Of a stretch of 64,000 nt of DNA, positions 1 to 9,208 are shown in pieces (the first letter of the stretch is position 1; each line of letters starts with the position of its first letter). This DNA comes from DASUBN01 sp036000105 (GTDB lineage: Bacteria > Pseudomonadota > Gammaproteobacteria > Natronospirales > REEB76). The notes below the pieces were generated by a model, which did not search any database, was not told where the DNA came from, and saw only the letters and a program-made list of their open reading frames with translations. Where the stretch lies: the NCBI GenBank assembly GCA_036000105.1, contig DASYGE010000002.1:1-64000 (forward strand), written 5' to 3'. Both the position numbers and the translations under genes were made by a program.

Positions 1-155
1 CCTTGGTCGGTAAATTACCTCAAATCCTCCCATTCCCCCGCGGGGATGGACTGTCTCCCTTCCCGGAACACGCTTAAACAAGTGACAGGAAACAGCGACG
101 GAAGCGACTTGCCGAAGTTTGGCATCGATTCTCAACACGAATCAAAGGGCGTAGC

Positions 156-3100
156 ATGAAACGCAATAAATTTCCTCTCGTTGCCTTCACTTTGGCCATT
201 GCGGCTCTTGGCGCGCTTGCGCCGGTCTATGCGGATCAGCCAAATCTCACCAGCGGCGTCGGCCAAAACAGCGGCTCTAACGGCAGTGCCGTCGATAGCG
301 TTGATTTGCAGACCGGAAGGTTGTTGATTCACCTGCCACTGCCCATCCTGTCCCCGCAGCGTGGCGGACGCTTGAATGTTGGTTTCAGTTTGATAGGCAA
401 CGCGCCGATATGGTCTGTTGTCACTCAGGACGGACCGTTCAACTCGTCCTGTCAAAATGTTACGGGCACCACTACGGGGTGCTGGACACCCAACTTCGGA
501 AACCGGAACACGAACTTAGGTCATTTCCCAAATGGGCAAGGGGACACGACGCAGTTGGAATGGAGCTTGGATGTGCAATTCAATCGCCAAGTCGTCACTG
601 AATTCAACGCGGCGGGGCGGGCAATCTCGGCTACTGAGTCCGATCACTTTCTCACGACCCCCGATGGTGGCAATCATCACCTCCAGGACATTTCGCCCGC
701 AGGGGACGGATCTCAGTGGATGACTATTGACGGCACTGGCTATAAGGTGTTCTTAGGCAGCAAGAATACGCTTGGTATATATACCGCAGGCACCATAATA
801 GATCGCACCGGAAATAGTTATGCATTAAGTTTCAGAAGTTATGGTTGTTCTGGGACTCCCCAGACGGGAGAGCGCATTTGCAATAACGCCACGCAGACTA
901 CTCAAATTGAGGATGTCGACGGAAATCTTTACACGCTGGTGAATCCTAACAGTGGCGGTCTTGAGGCTGGCATGGATACAAGAGGCGTTGTTCTGCCAAC
1001 CCAAGGGGCCCAAGGCACTGCAAGTACAGCCTGCCCGAGCGGCACCAGCGCTTCGAGCTTTGCTTTTAGCTATCTGGGATACCAGGGTTCACTACAGACC
1101 ATTACTGAATGCTATGCGATCTTTGCGATGTCAACCGGTTTTGGCCAGCCTGGGATCGCCGAATACAGTAACACCAACGGGCCGAGACTGTTAACGGCCG
1201 CGATCATGCCGGATGGACTTAAATATACTTTCGGCTATGACAGCTACGGCAACCTGACTTCCATTGGCCTCCCCCAGGGTGGAACCATCAGTTATACCTG
1301 GCAAACGCTGAACTTCGCTTTGGGGAGTTGCGGCAATGCCGCCCAATTATCCCGTGGCGTGCAAACCAGAACCCTCAATGACAACAACGGCCACAGCTAT
1401 ACCTGGACGTATAGCTATAGGCCGTTGAATGGCGACGGCACGATCACCAATACCGTGACCGATCCCAATGGCAATGACAGCGACGCGGTATTCAGCGAAT
1501 ATTCCACTCCTCAGGGGGGTAATGTCCCCGGCGCCACCGCTTGCAGCGGCCTGGTGCAGACCGCTACACGGGTCTATAGCGGTAGTGGCAGTACTCGTGC
1601 TCTGTTGGCGGAAACTGATGTCCAGTATCAGGCGCAGGCCATGCAAGCGGACCGCGATAGCACGACGGACTCCACTCCGATCGTCGGTAACGTATACGCC
1701 ACGACCACGACTACCCGGGATGCCGTGACGGGGCTGGTCAAGAAAGTGGTGCGTACGCCGGACCTGGGTCTTGGCGCCGGCAAACCGACCTTGGGCGAGA
1801 CTCTGCAGAACAAAATTTACGACTGGGGACGAGGTGCGCCGGGGCCTCTTCTACAGGAGGCGGATACTACCTACATGTGGCAAATCGACAACCGCTATCT
1901 TACAGCTGGCATCCTAGATATCCCCGCTTCGATCGTCGTAAAGGATGGGAACGGCAACCGGATCGGCGAGGCGGATGATACCTATGACGCCCCGGCCAAC
2001 CTGATAGCTTCGGGCGTGACACTGCAACACGGCCCGGCGCCCAATTCCGTGCGGGGCAACCTCAGTTCCATAGCCACTTTTCTCAATACTGGAAGCGGCG
2101 CCGGTGCGACGGTGACCAAACCGTTCGATTTCTACGATACCGGAGAACGTGTCGACGATATCCAGCCGGCGAACAACGCCCACCGCACGAAATTCACGTA
2201 TGACGCCACCGGTACGTATGTGATCGAGGTGGACATGCCGTCCACTACCAATTCCGTGCTGGCAGGCAAACCCACCGTGGCCCATGTGATCAAGTCCGGC
2301 TACGATTTCAATACCGGTTTGCTGACAAGCAGCACTGATCAGAACGGCAACGTGTCCACCTTCAACTACCGCGCCGATAACGGCCTGCTTGTATCCGCGG
2401 CCCATCCCGACGGCGGCGGTACGTCCTATGGCTATGCTAACAATTTCACCACTGACGAAGTCCAAAACAACATAGCCCCGGGCATTCATACGGATTCCGT
2501 AACCCAGGTCGACGGACTCGGCCGCAGGTTAAGTCAGCAGACCCTCACGGGCGGCGGCAATGTAGAAACGGACTATAGCTACGACGCGTTCGGCAGGGTG
2601 TCGGCGGTCAGCAATCCGCATTACGCTGGCGCCGGTCCCACGGACGGTCAAACCCGAAACCAATACGACGCCTTGGGACGCCTCAGCGAAGTCATCGAAG
2701 CAGACAACAGTGTCCTCCAGAAGACCTTCTCCCAGACCGTCAGCGGCGTCTCCGGGATCTGTACTGTCGCGACAGATGAGCAGTTCCGCAACCGTGAAAG
2801 CTGTACCGATGCGCTCGGTCGCCTAACGGCTGTGATCGAAGACCCGATGCTTGCCTCCAACCCGGATGCAGGCGGCCTGAATATGGAGACCGACTACAGC
2901 TATACAACTACGGCCAATGGGTCTACACAGGTGACCATCACTCAGAAGGGAGAGCCGGGGACTGCGCAGGCCCTCTGGCGCGTGCACACCCAGACCCTGG
3001 ATTCCCTAGGCAGGTTGATCTCGGCTACCAACCCGGAGACAGGCACTCTCACCTACACATACGATAATAATGGCAACGTGCTGACGAGGACGGATGGCCG

Positions 3101-5357
3101 GAACATAACGGCCACGTATACCTATGATGAACTGAACCGTCTCCTGCGCACGGCCTATAACGACGGCAAGACGCAGAATGCCTTGTATCTCTATGACTAC
3201 CCCCAGACCGGAAGCCAGATCTCATCCAATACGGTCGGCACAGTCGTGGCCACTTCGACGGGGGGGAGCCGCTGGTTCATATCCAGTTATGACGCCATGG
3301 GACGGCCGACCGCACTCTATCAATGTCCGGGAGACTCCAACGGCAATCCAGTGAATTGCACCTCCAGCACCGCAAGCTACGATCTGATCGGCGACATGAA
3401 ATCCCTCAGTGCACCGGATGGTCGCACCATCAATTACACCTACGATCAGACCGGCTGGGTGCAATCCGCCAAAGACGCGGGTGGGGCTGTCTATGTGAGC
3501 GCGGTGAACTACGCTCCGAATGGGAACATGACTGCAATCGTCACGCCGAATTTCACGTACAACTATGTCTATAACAACCGTTTCCAGCCCACCCAGATAG
3601 CCATAGGCTCATCTACGCAGAGCCTCATGGTCATGGACTACGATTATGGCGCGGGCAATGATAACGGTAACGTGCTCGAGATTACGGACGAACTCGATGA
3701 CAGCCGCTCCCAGTCCTACACCTATGACACCCTGAATCGGCTGAGGGCGGCCAATAGCGGCAGCGCCACCAACGCGACCTGCAAGCAACTGCGCCACAGC
3801 GATTTCCAGTGCACGCCCGGACAGGACGTATGGGCGGAATCCCTCAGCTATGACGATTGGGGAAATCTCATCAGTAAGACCAACATCGGCGGCGCGGGTG
3901 AACAGGTGTCAATCACCGTGGACGCGGGCAACCGCATTTCCCAGTACGTCAATCAGGCAGGGCAGACGTTGCTTCCGTCCTATGACCCTGCTGGCAACAT
4001 GACCACGGACGGGGTGAGTACCTATTCTTTCGACGGCTGGAACCGCCTAGTTGCAGCCGGAAATACCAATTACGTCTACGGACCTGACAGCGAGCGCTGG
4101 TCAAAATCGGTCAACGGTGGGGCGGCATTCCTGTACTACTATGGCGTCAACGGGCAGATCATCGCCGACCAATCGGGGTCTGCCGTAACCGATTACGTGT
4201 ATCTCGGCGGCGCACGCCTTGCGGCGCTGAGGGGCAATGCGGCGGACTACTACCTCAGCGACGTCCTTGGCAGTACCGCCAAGGTCGTGGACCAAAACGG
4301 GAAGCTGCTGGATGACCAGGAGTTCTATCCTTTCGGCGGTTCGGTTCCAGGCGTCGGCGGCATCAAGACGGGCAATTACTTCCAGTTCACCGGTCAGCCG
4401 CGGGACGTCGAGACCGGCCTCGACTACTTCGGCGCCCGTTATTACAGCAACGTCCTGGGTCGCTGGGTGTCGGCGGATTGGAGCCCGTTTCCCTCGCCGA
4501 TCCCTTATGCGAGCATGACTGCCCCGCAGTCGATGAATTTATACAGCTATGCGGAGAACAATCCAGCATCATCGAGAGATGTGAATGGCCATTTCATATT
4601 TAGTAATCTGATAGGGGAAGTGTGTGATCTATGTGACTCGCCAGCCGATCAAGGAGGCGCCACAGTCATAGAAGACATAGGTGACGAGCCTGACATCATC
4701 GATGTGAATGTAGGGCCGTGCACACTTTGCGCCGATAACAGTCCACTTCCGGCTCCAGATCTCAACGCTGTTTTGACAGATACTTCCTATCAATTCAGCA
4801 GTACTGGTGGTCAATACACAACAACTTATGCTTCGGCTGATGGCAGTGGGTCAGTCACTACATACTTTGGTTCAGATGTTATCTCACAACTTCTAGGCTC
4901 AATGATGCAGCACCCCGACCCCGCGCCTCAAGGATCGCAAGAATCGTCTACGTTCGAGCTGCTATTCGGTGGAATTAACATTACTGCAGGCTGCTGCAAA
5001 GCTGGAATGAAATTAGGTACGGTAGAGGCCGAGGTTGGAGCGGGGATTGAAGTGGAGCGCAGTGTTGCCAACGAGGAGACCCGAACAGTTTCTGACTTTG
5101 CTTCCCTTCAAGTAGGCATTAAGGGCACGCCGCTTGATTTGGAGGGAACGGCAGAGAGGCAAATAATTAACCAGGACCAATTCCAATGGGGGAATGTGCA
5201 ATACAGCGGATCTGTTGGTGCTAAGGGCTTTGGACTTGATACGTCAGGAACAGCTTCATACGAGATATGTCCGGGCGCCTGCATAGGAGTAAATGTGGAG
5301 AAAACGAATGTTCTCTTCCAAGCGATTACTAATTTTCCGATTTCTCCGATCCCATAA
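156..5357 (+). CDS. Secreted RHS/YD-repeat protein with variable C-terminal tip
   Basis: 1733 aa. A signal peptide is visible (residues 1-26, Lys/Arg start, hydrophobic stretch, VYA then DQ). The body carries many YD repeats of the form YDxxGRL or YTYDNNGN from about residue 360 to 1380. The RHS core signature (GLDYFGARYYSNVLGRW) lies near residue 1420 and the core ends around DVNGH, near residue 1478. The last 255 residues form a separate tip with lower GC than the core and no toxin motif I recognise. RHS family proteins form a shell around a C-terminal payload, often a toxin. The Sec signal suggests export independent of a type VI VgrG; no VgrG, Hcp or PAAR gene is nearby. No cognate immunity gene follows: an IS starts 55 bp after the stop. 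The RHS identity is firm; toxin activity is inferred only from family habits. Confidence 0.93.
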   Translation: MKRNKFPLVAFTLAIAALGALAPVYADQPNLTSGVGQNSGSNGSAVDSVDLQTGRLLIHLPLPILSPQRGGRLNVGFSLIGNAPIWSVVTQDGPFNSSCQNVTGTTTGCWTPNFGNRNTNLGHFPNGQGDTTQLEWSLDVQFNRQVVTEFNAAGRAISATESDHFLTTPDGGNHHLQDISPAGDGSQWMTIDGTGYKVFLGSKNTLGIYTAGTIIDRTGNSYALSFRSYGCSGTPQTGERICNNATQTTQIEDVDGNLYTLVNPNSGGLEAGMDTRGVVLPTQGAQGTASTACPSGTSASSFAFSYLGYQGSLQTITECYAIFAMSTGFGQPGIAEYSNTNGPRLLTAAIMPDGLKYTFGYDSYGNLTSIGLPQGGTISYTWQTLNFALGSCGNAAQLSRGVQTRTLNDNNGHSYTWTYSYRPLNGDGTITNTVTDPNGNDSDAVFSEYSTPQGGNVPGATACSGLVQTATRVYSGSGSTRALLAETDVQYQAQAMQADRDSTTDSTPIVGNVYATTTTTRDAVTGLVKKVVRTPDLGLGAGKPTLGETLQNKIYDWGRGAPGPLLQEADTTYMWQIDNRYLTAGILDIPASIVVKDGNGNRIGEADDTYDAPANLIASGVTLQHGPAPNSVRGNLSSIATFLNTGSGAGATVTKPFDFYDTGERVDDIQPANNAHRTKFTYDATGTYVIEVDMPSTTNSVLAGKPTVAHVIKSGYDFNTGLLTSSTDQNGNVSTFNYRADNGLLVSAAHPDGGGTSYGYANNFTTDEVQNNIAPGIHTDSVTQVDGLGRRLSQQTLTGGGNVETDYSYDAFGRVSAVSNPHYAGAGPTDGQTRNQYDALGRLSEVIEADNSVLQKTFSQTVSGVSGICTVATDEQFRNRESCTDALGRLTAVIEDPMLASNPDAGGLNMETDYSYTTTANGSTQVTITQKGEPGTAQALWRVHTQTLDSLGRLISATNPETGTLTYTYDNNGNVLTRTDGRNITATYTYDELNRLLRTAYNDGKTQNALYLYDYPQTGSQISSNTVGTVVATSTGGSRWFISSYDAMGRPTALYQCPGDSNGNPVNCTSSTASYDLIGDMKSLSAPDGRTINYTYDQTGWVQSAKDAGGAVYVSAVNYAPNGNMTAIVTPNFTYNYVYNNRFQPTQIAIGSSTQSLMVMDYDYGAGNDNGNVLEITDELDDSRSQSYTYDTLNRLRAANSGSATNATCKQLRHSDFQCTPGQDVWAESLSYDDWGNLISKTNIGGAGEQVSITVDAGNRISQYVNQAGQTLLPSYDPAGNMTTDGVSTYSFDGWNRLVAAGNTNYVYGPDSERWSKSVNGGAAFLYYYGVNGQIIADQSGSAVTDYVYLGGARLAALRGNAADYYLSDVLGSTAKVVDQNGKLLDDQEFYPFGGSVPGVGGIKTGNYFQFTGQPRDVETGLDYFGARYYSNVLGRWVSADWSPFPSPIPYASMTAPQSMNLYSYAENNPASSRDVNGHFIFSNLIGEVCDLCDSPADQGGATVIEDIGDEPDIIDVNVGPCTLCADNSPLPAPDLNAVLTDTSYQFSSTGGQYTTTYASADGSGSVTTYFGSDVISQLLGSMMQHPDPAPQGSQESSTFELLFGGINITAGCCKAGMKLGTVEAEVGAGIEVERSVANEETRTVSDFASLQVGIKGTPLDLEGTAERQIINQDQFQWGNVQYSGSVGAKGFGLDTSGTASYEICPGACIGVNVEKTNVLFQAITNFPISPIP

Positions 5358-5479
5358 TTCATGGTGAGTAGCACGTCGTGAGGCGCCTCGTATTCAGCTT
5401 TTGGACAAAGACTGACCCACCCTGAATTTCCTGTGCCAGGTTAAAAGTTGTATTTTTAACCTGAACAGGAGAATAGCGC

Positions 5480-5758
5480 ATGGCCAAGAAGCGATACAGC
5501 GCCGAGGACATCATCCACAAGCTGCGGGAGGCGGACGTGCTGCTCTCCCAGGGCCGGCCGGTGGCGGAGGTCTGCCGCTCACTGGGGGTCACGGACGTGA
5601 CCTACTACCGCTGGCGAAAGGAGTACGGCGGCCTCAAGGTCGACCAAGCTCGGCGGTTGAAGGAGCTGGAGCAGGAGAACAGCCGTCTCCGGAAGGCGGT
5701 GTCGGACCTGACGATAGACAAGCTCATCCTGAACGAGATCGCCACGGGAAAATACTGA
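5480..5758 (+). CDS. IS3-family transposase OrfA (helix-turn-helix)
   Basis: 92 aa. The N-terminal helix-turn-helix of the HTH_Tnp_1 type (AKKRYSAEDI, then VAEVCRSLGVTDVTYYRWRK) binds the IS ends. It is followed by a leucine-zipper-like segment (LKELEQENSRLRKAVSDL) used for multimerisation. An SD (AACAGGAGAA) precedes the ATG. The reading frame of orfB is -1 relative to this one, so the active transposase would be the OrfAB fusion produced by frameshifting near GGGAAAATAC at the 3' end. That site is only A4, weaker than the usual A6G of IS3 elements. Confidence 0.92.
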   Translation: MAKKRYSAEDIIHKLREADVLLSQGRPVAEVCRSLGVTDVTYYRWRKEYGGLKVDQARRLKELEQENSRLRKAVSDLTIDKLILNEIATGKY

Positions 5759-5781
5759 GCCCGACCCATCGCCGGGAGGCC

Positions 5782-6630
5782 GTGCTTCACGTCCAGGTGA
5801 AGCACGGCTTCTCCGAGCGGCGCGTGTGTCGGGCTCTTCGCCAACCGCGTTCCACCCAGCGCTACGTGCCGCAGCCCCGTCACGACGAGGGTCCGCTGAC
5901 CCAGGACATCGTGCGTCTGGCCGGCCAGTACGGCCGCTACGGCTATCGCCGCATTACCGCTTTGCTGCAGACCGAGGGCTGGTCCGTGAGCCCATCCCGG
6001 GTGGAACGGATCTGGAAGCGGGAGGGCCTTAAAGTCCCTCAGAAGCAGCCTAAACGCGGTCGTCTCTACTTCAACGACGGCTCGTGTATCCGCCTACGCC
6101 CGGAGTATCCCAACCATGTGTGGAGCTATGACTTCGTGGCCGATCGGACCCACGACGGTCGGCCGTTCCGGATGATGACGGTCATCGACGAGTTCAGCCG
6201 GCGCTGCCTCGCCATCCCAGTGGCACGGAAGCTTAACTCCGAGGGGGTGCTGGAGACCCTGGCTGAGCTCATGACCCAGCACGGCGTGCCGGCGTACATC
6301 CGGTCAGATAACGGAGCGGAGATGACGGCCGTGGCCGTAAGGGAATGGATCGCCAAAGTCGGGGCCAAGACCCTGTACATCGAACCGGGCAGCCCCTGGG
6401 AGAACGGCTACAACGAATCGTTCAACGGCCGCTCGCGGGACGAGCTCCTGAACGGCGAGATCTTCTACACGTTGAAGGAGGCTCAGATCATCATCGAACA
6501 ATGGCGTCGCCACTACAACGCGATCCGTCCGCACAGCTCACTGGGTTATCGGCCTCCGGCCCCGGAGGCATTGGTACCGCGCTTGCCGATCCCGGCTCAG
6601 CACCAGGAGGCTATCCACTTACTCAATTAA
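5782..6630 (+). CDS. IS3-family transposase OrfB (DDE integrase domain)
   Basis: 282 aa from the first in-frame start, although the frame is open back into the orfA 3' end, as expected for a -1 frameshifted OrfAB protein. An HTH_21 segment (YGYRRITALLQTEGW) precedes the rve catalytic core. The DDE triad is visible as Asp in WSYDFV, Asp in RSDNGAE and Glu in ESFNGRSRDELLNGE. The C-terminus has the usual RPHSSLGYRPPAPEA motif. The gene appears complete and the element may be mobile. Confidence 0.92.
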   Translation: MLHVQVKHGFSERRVCRALRQPRSTQRYVPQPRHDEGPLTQDIVRLAGQYGRYGYRRITALLQTEGWSVSPSRVERIWKREGLKVPQKQPKRGRLYFNDGSCIRLRPEYPNHVWSYDFVADRTHDGRPFRMMTVIDEFSRRCLAIPVARKLNSEGVLETLAELMTQHGVPAYIRSDNGAEMTAVAVREWIAKVGAKTLYIEPGSPWENGYNESFNGRSRDELLNGEIFYTLKEAQIIIEQWRRHYNAIRPHSSLGYRPPAPEALVPRLPIPAQHQEAIHLLN

Positions 6631-6676
6631 CCGACTAAACTACTTTGAACCTGGTACAAACGGTTCAGGCTGGTCA

Positions 6677-6732
6677 GCCGTGCAGCCAGCGATCAACATC
6701 AGCAAGGAATGCGAAACTGAACCCATGCGCAT
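6677..6732 (-). pseudogene. 5' remnant of a lipoprotein gene truncated by the IS
   Basis: On the minus strand an AAAGGAG ribosome site lies 8 nt before ATG 6732. Translation gives MRMGSVSHSLLMLIAGCTA, a lipoprotein signal peptide with lipobox IAGC. The frame then runs into the IS right inverted repeat at 6676. No continuation is seen on the far side of the IS, where the RHS gene ends. A LysR-type box lies 55 bp upstream of the ATG in the same orientation as the boxes before the other two putative target genes. The start looks genuine from RBS, signal and operator; the function of the lost part is unknown. Confidence 0.6.
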
Positions 6733-6786
6733 GTCATTCTCCTTTCCACAAATGCATAAACTCGCTGCAGTTTTAACGGAGAACCG

Positions 6787-6807
6787 ACAATTCTACAAGT
6801 TCATTAT
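6787..6807 (-). promoter_or_regulatory. LysR-type box, copy A (upstream of truncated lipoprotein gene)
   Basis: Read on the minus strand this is ATAAT-N11-ATTGT, inside a 28-bp segment (6784-6811) that matches copy B at about 25 of 28 positions. The T-N11-A architecture is typical of LysR-family binding sites. It lies 55 bp before the lipoprotein ATG. Confidence 0.6.
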
Positions 6808-7111
6808 TATCATCATAATAATGCTATAGACGCACTATGGGATTTGCCCCGACGGCGTGCAAAATACAGCCTCCAGGGGTAGACCCAATAGGGATGAACT
6901 CGTGACCCCGACGAAGTCGTTCGAGATTTCAAAGCATGCAGTGTTGGATGCGTGCAGTCGCGTGAAAGCCGATCGGCACTGCGGGCATCGGCAGTGAGAC
7001 GATTGTGATGTTCGAGGCTGATCGCAAGGGCAATCTCCGGCGGGTCCGGAACTGGATGTTGTCAGGTTCCTACTTGGGCGGTCGCGCCGACCGCCGATTC
7101 GCAGGCACACC

Positions 7112-8026
7112 TCATCGGCGCCTCGTCACGGGCTTCGCGGTGTCAGCTTCCTCAAATAATTTCCGAAACTCGTGTTCCAGGAGTTCGACGGCCTTCCCCA
7201 AGGCACCGAGTTGCGCAACCCGGACTATCGCGATGGACGGGCGCAGGTCAAACGACGGGGGACGCATGATTTTCACGGAATCGGTAGAACGATTCCTGGC
7301 AATAAAGCGAGCGGGCAGCAGCCCGACTCCATAGCCCCACTTAACGAACGCCAGCTGCAGATGCATGTTGTGGATTTCAGCCGCAATCATTGGGGTGCAG
7401 CCGGCGCGCTCCATCCGATCGATGAGGCGCGCCCGAAGCGGGCAACCGGGCGGATTTAGTATCCAGGGCACTCTGCCCAAACTCTTCCAATCACCATCGA
7501 TATTGCCTGTGGCGCCTTGAACGATCTCCATGCGGTCGCTAGCGATGATATTCGTCAGAAGCGGTGGAGGCGCAGTCTTACCTTCGGGTAAAAGCACGGC
7601 CGCAACGTCGAGGTCACCCGAGAGCAGCCGGTTAAATAATTCACCGGTAAGTTCGCTCAACAGCCGCACTCGGACCTTGGGGTATTTCTCGGTCAGCGTC
7701 AGGATGGGGTCGAGAAACGACTTCTCGGCCAGGGGATGCGAGAACCCGATGCGCAAGAGGCCGTGAGGTTCAGCGTCGCTCGAGGCCAGAGATTTCAGCG
7801 CTTCCTCTCGCTGCAACAGATCTCGCGCTTGTTCAAGCACCCTCGAGCCGAGCGAGTTCAGGCGCGGTGGCTTTACCGAGCGGTCGAGCAACTCGGCACC
7901 CAATGCAGCCTCCAACCTTTGCAGTTGCCGGGTTATAGCAGATGGCGTCCGGAATAGACGATCGGCTGCACCGGCGATGGACCCGGCCCGGGCAAATTCT
8001 ACGAGCGCGTGTAGATCATCGAGCAT
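7112..8026 (-). CDS. LysR-family transcriptional regulator
   Basis: 304 aa, standard LysR length. The N-terminal winged HTH (residues 1-60; FARAGSIAGAADRLFRTPSAITRQLQRLEAALGAELLDR) is followed by a linker helix and a periplasmic-binding-like effector domain from about residue 88. A strong SD (AGGAGG) precedes the ATG at 8026. It is divergent from the quinone oxidoreductase, and the shared 128-bp gap holds an ATAAT-N11-ATTAT box, so it probably controls that gene and perhaps itself. The same box precedes the operon at 14.1 kb and the IS-truncated gene. The effector is unknown. Confidence 0.92.
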   Translation of the reverse strand: MLDDLHALVEFARAGSIAGAADRLFRTPSAITRQLQRLEAALGAELLDRSVKPPRLNSLGSRVLEQARDLLQREEALKSLASSDAEPHGLLRIGFSHPLAEKSFLDPILTLTEKYPKVRVRLLSELTGELFNRLLSGDLDVAAVLLPEGKTAPPPLLTNIIASDRMEIVQGATGNIDGDWKSLGRVPWILNPPGCPLRARLIDRMERAGCTPMIAAEIHNMHLQLAFVKWGYGVGLLPARFIARNRSTDSVKIMRPPSFDLRPSIAIVRVAQLGALGKAVELLEHEFRKLFEEADTAKPVTRRR

Positions 8027-8083
8027 GGAAGCCTCCTAATATGCATTCTTAGATAATGCCTTAGCAACACTATTATAGTGAAA

Positions 8084-8104
8084 ATAATGAACTTGTGGAA
8101 TTAT
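8084..8104 (+). promoter_or_regulatory. LysR-type box, copy B (upstream of quinone oxidoreductase)
   Basis: Perfect ATAAT-N11-ATTAT (5-bp inverted arms, 11-bp spacer) in the LysR/oxidoreductase divergent region, 50 bp before ATG 8155. It overlaps a plausible -35 (TTGTGG, 8093-8098) with TATAAA 17 bp further on (8116-8121), the usual place for a LysR activator site. Confidence 0.7.
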
Positions 8105-8154
8105 CGGGCATCCCTTATAAAGGCCGACGAGTTTTATGTTTGGTGGAAACCCGC

Positions 8155-9126
8155 ATGCCTCATGCGATTCAAATCCGGCACACCGGCGGTCCCGAGGTTC
8201 TGAACTGGACATCGATCGAGGTTGGTGACCCCGGCCCGGCTCAGGTGCGCCTGCGGCAGGCTGCGGCGGGCCTCAATTACATCGATGTCTATCACCGCAC
8301 GGGACTCTACCCGCAGCCGCTTCCCTTTGTTCCGGGTCTAGAAGGGGCCGGGACGGTCGAGGCGATCGGGCAGGATGTGCGTGGCCTGAAAGTCGGCGAT
8401 CGGGTGGCCTATGCCGGTCCCGCCGGTGGCTATGCCGAGGTGCGGCTCATCGAGGCTGATCGCCTGGTGCAATTGCCGGAGGCGATATCCTTCGAGCAAG
8501 CCGCCGCGATGATGCTCCAGGGCATGACTGCTCAGGTGCTGGTCCGGCAGGTTTATCCCGTCAAGGCAGGTGACTTGATCCTCGTGCACGCCGCGGCCGG
8601 CGGGACCGGACTCATTCTTTGTCAGTGGGCGGCCGCTCTTGGCGCGACGGTCATTGGCACCGTTTCGACGGAAGCCAAGGCCGAATTGGCCCACGCCAAC
8701 GGCTGCAAACACACCATCCTCTATTCCAAACAGGATTTCGTGGCGGAGGTTTCCCGTATCTCCGGCGGCGAGAAACTGCCGGTGGTCTTCGATTCCGTCG
8801 GCAAGGACACCTTCTTGCGCTCGCTCGATTGTCTAAGATCGCGTGGATTGATGGTGACGTTCGGACAGGCTTCCGGACCGATCGACCCTATTGCACCCGT
8901 TCTACTGTCGCAGAAGGGTTCGCTCTTTCTGACGCGGCCATTGCTCTTGCACTACATCGCACGACGAGAAGAGCTTGAAGCTTCTGCTCGCGACCTGTTC
9001 GAGGTGGTGGCTTCCGGGAAGGTGCGCATCAACGTCAATCAGCGCTTTGCGCTTAGGGACGCCGCTGATGCCCACAAGGCATTGGAAGCGCGCGCCACCA
9101 CCGGCTCCACGATCCTAACCATTTAA
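8155..9126 (+). CDS. Zinc-independent quinone oxidoreductase (NADPH:quinone reductase type)
   Basis: 323 aa from ATG 8155. An upstream in-frame GTG at 8095 exists but lies inside the LysR box, and the family begins with MPHAIQIRHTGGPEVL-like sequence, so 8155 is preferred. It is an MDR-superfamily protein: a GroES-like N-terminal half (GLNYIDVYHRTGLYP, PGLEGAGTV) and a Rossmann half with the nucleotide loop AAGGTG (HAAAGGTGLILCQWAAALGA). It lacks zinc ligands, as Qor proteins do. It is predicted to reduce quinones or enals with NADPH in the cytosol. It is divergent from the LysR gene and likely its target. Confidence 0.92.
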   Translation: MPHAIQIRHTGGPEVLNWTSIEVGDPGPAQVRLRQAAAGLNYIDVYHRTGLYPQPLPFVPGLEGAGTVEAIGQDVRGLKVGDRVAYAGPAGGYAEVRLIEADRLVQLPEAISFEQAAAMMLQGMTAQVLVRQVYPVKAGDLILVHAAAGGTGLILCQWAAALGATVIGTVSTEAKAELAHANGCKHTILYSKQDFVAEVSRISGGEKLPVVFDSVGKDTFLRSLDCLRSRGLMVTFGQASGPIDPIAPVLLSQKGSLFLTRPLLLHYIARREELEASARDLFEVVASGKVRINVNQRFALRDAADAHKALEARATTGSTILTI

Positions 9127-9208
9127 CCGGTATCCACCGGAGTCCCCAAGTCCTCATAGATGTTTATACGTCAAAAGTCGATATCTTCCAATTCAATAGG
9201 GTGCGACG

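Larger units (their letters stand above)
5413..6676 (+). mobile_element. IS3-family insertion sequence (IS407-like)
   Basis: About 1264 bp, bounded by imperfect terminal inverted repeats. Both ends begin TGACC when read inward and share TGAA and CCAGGTT blocks over about 36 bp, ending in AAAGT. Inside are orfA and orfB in a -1 frame relation with the DDE residues, so it looks intact. No 3-5 bp target duplication flanks it (left flank ends GAC, right flank starts GCC), which suggests a deletion or recombination next to the element after insertion. Its right end cuts a minus-strand lipoprotein gene. Confidence 0.88.

Noticed and set aside
1..155. A gene at the left edge
   Set aside because: No open frame with coding character; only the upstream region of the RHS gene is seen.
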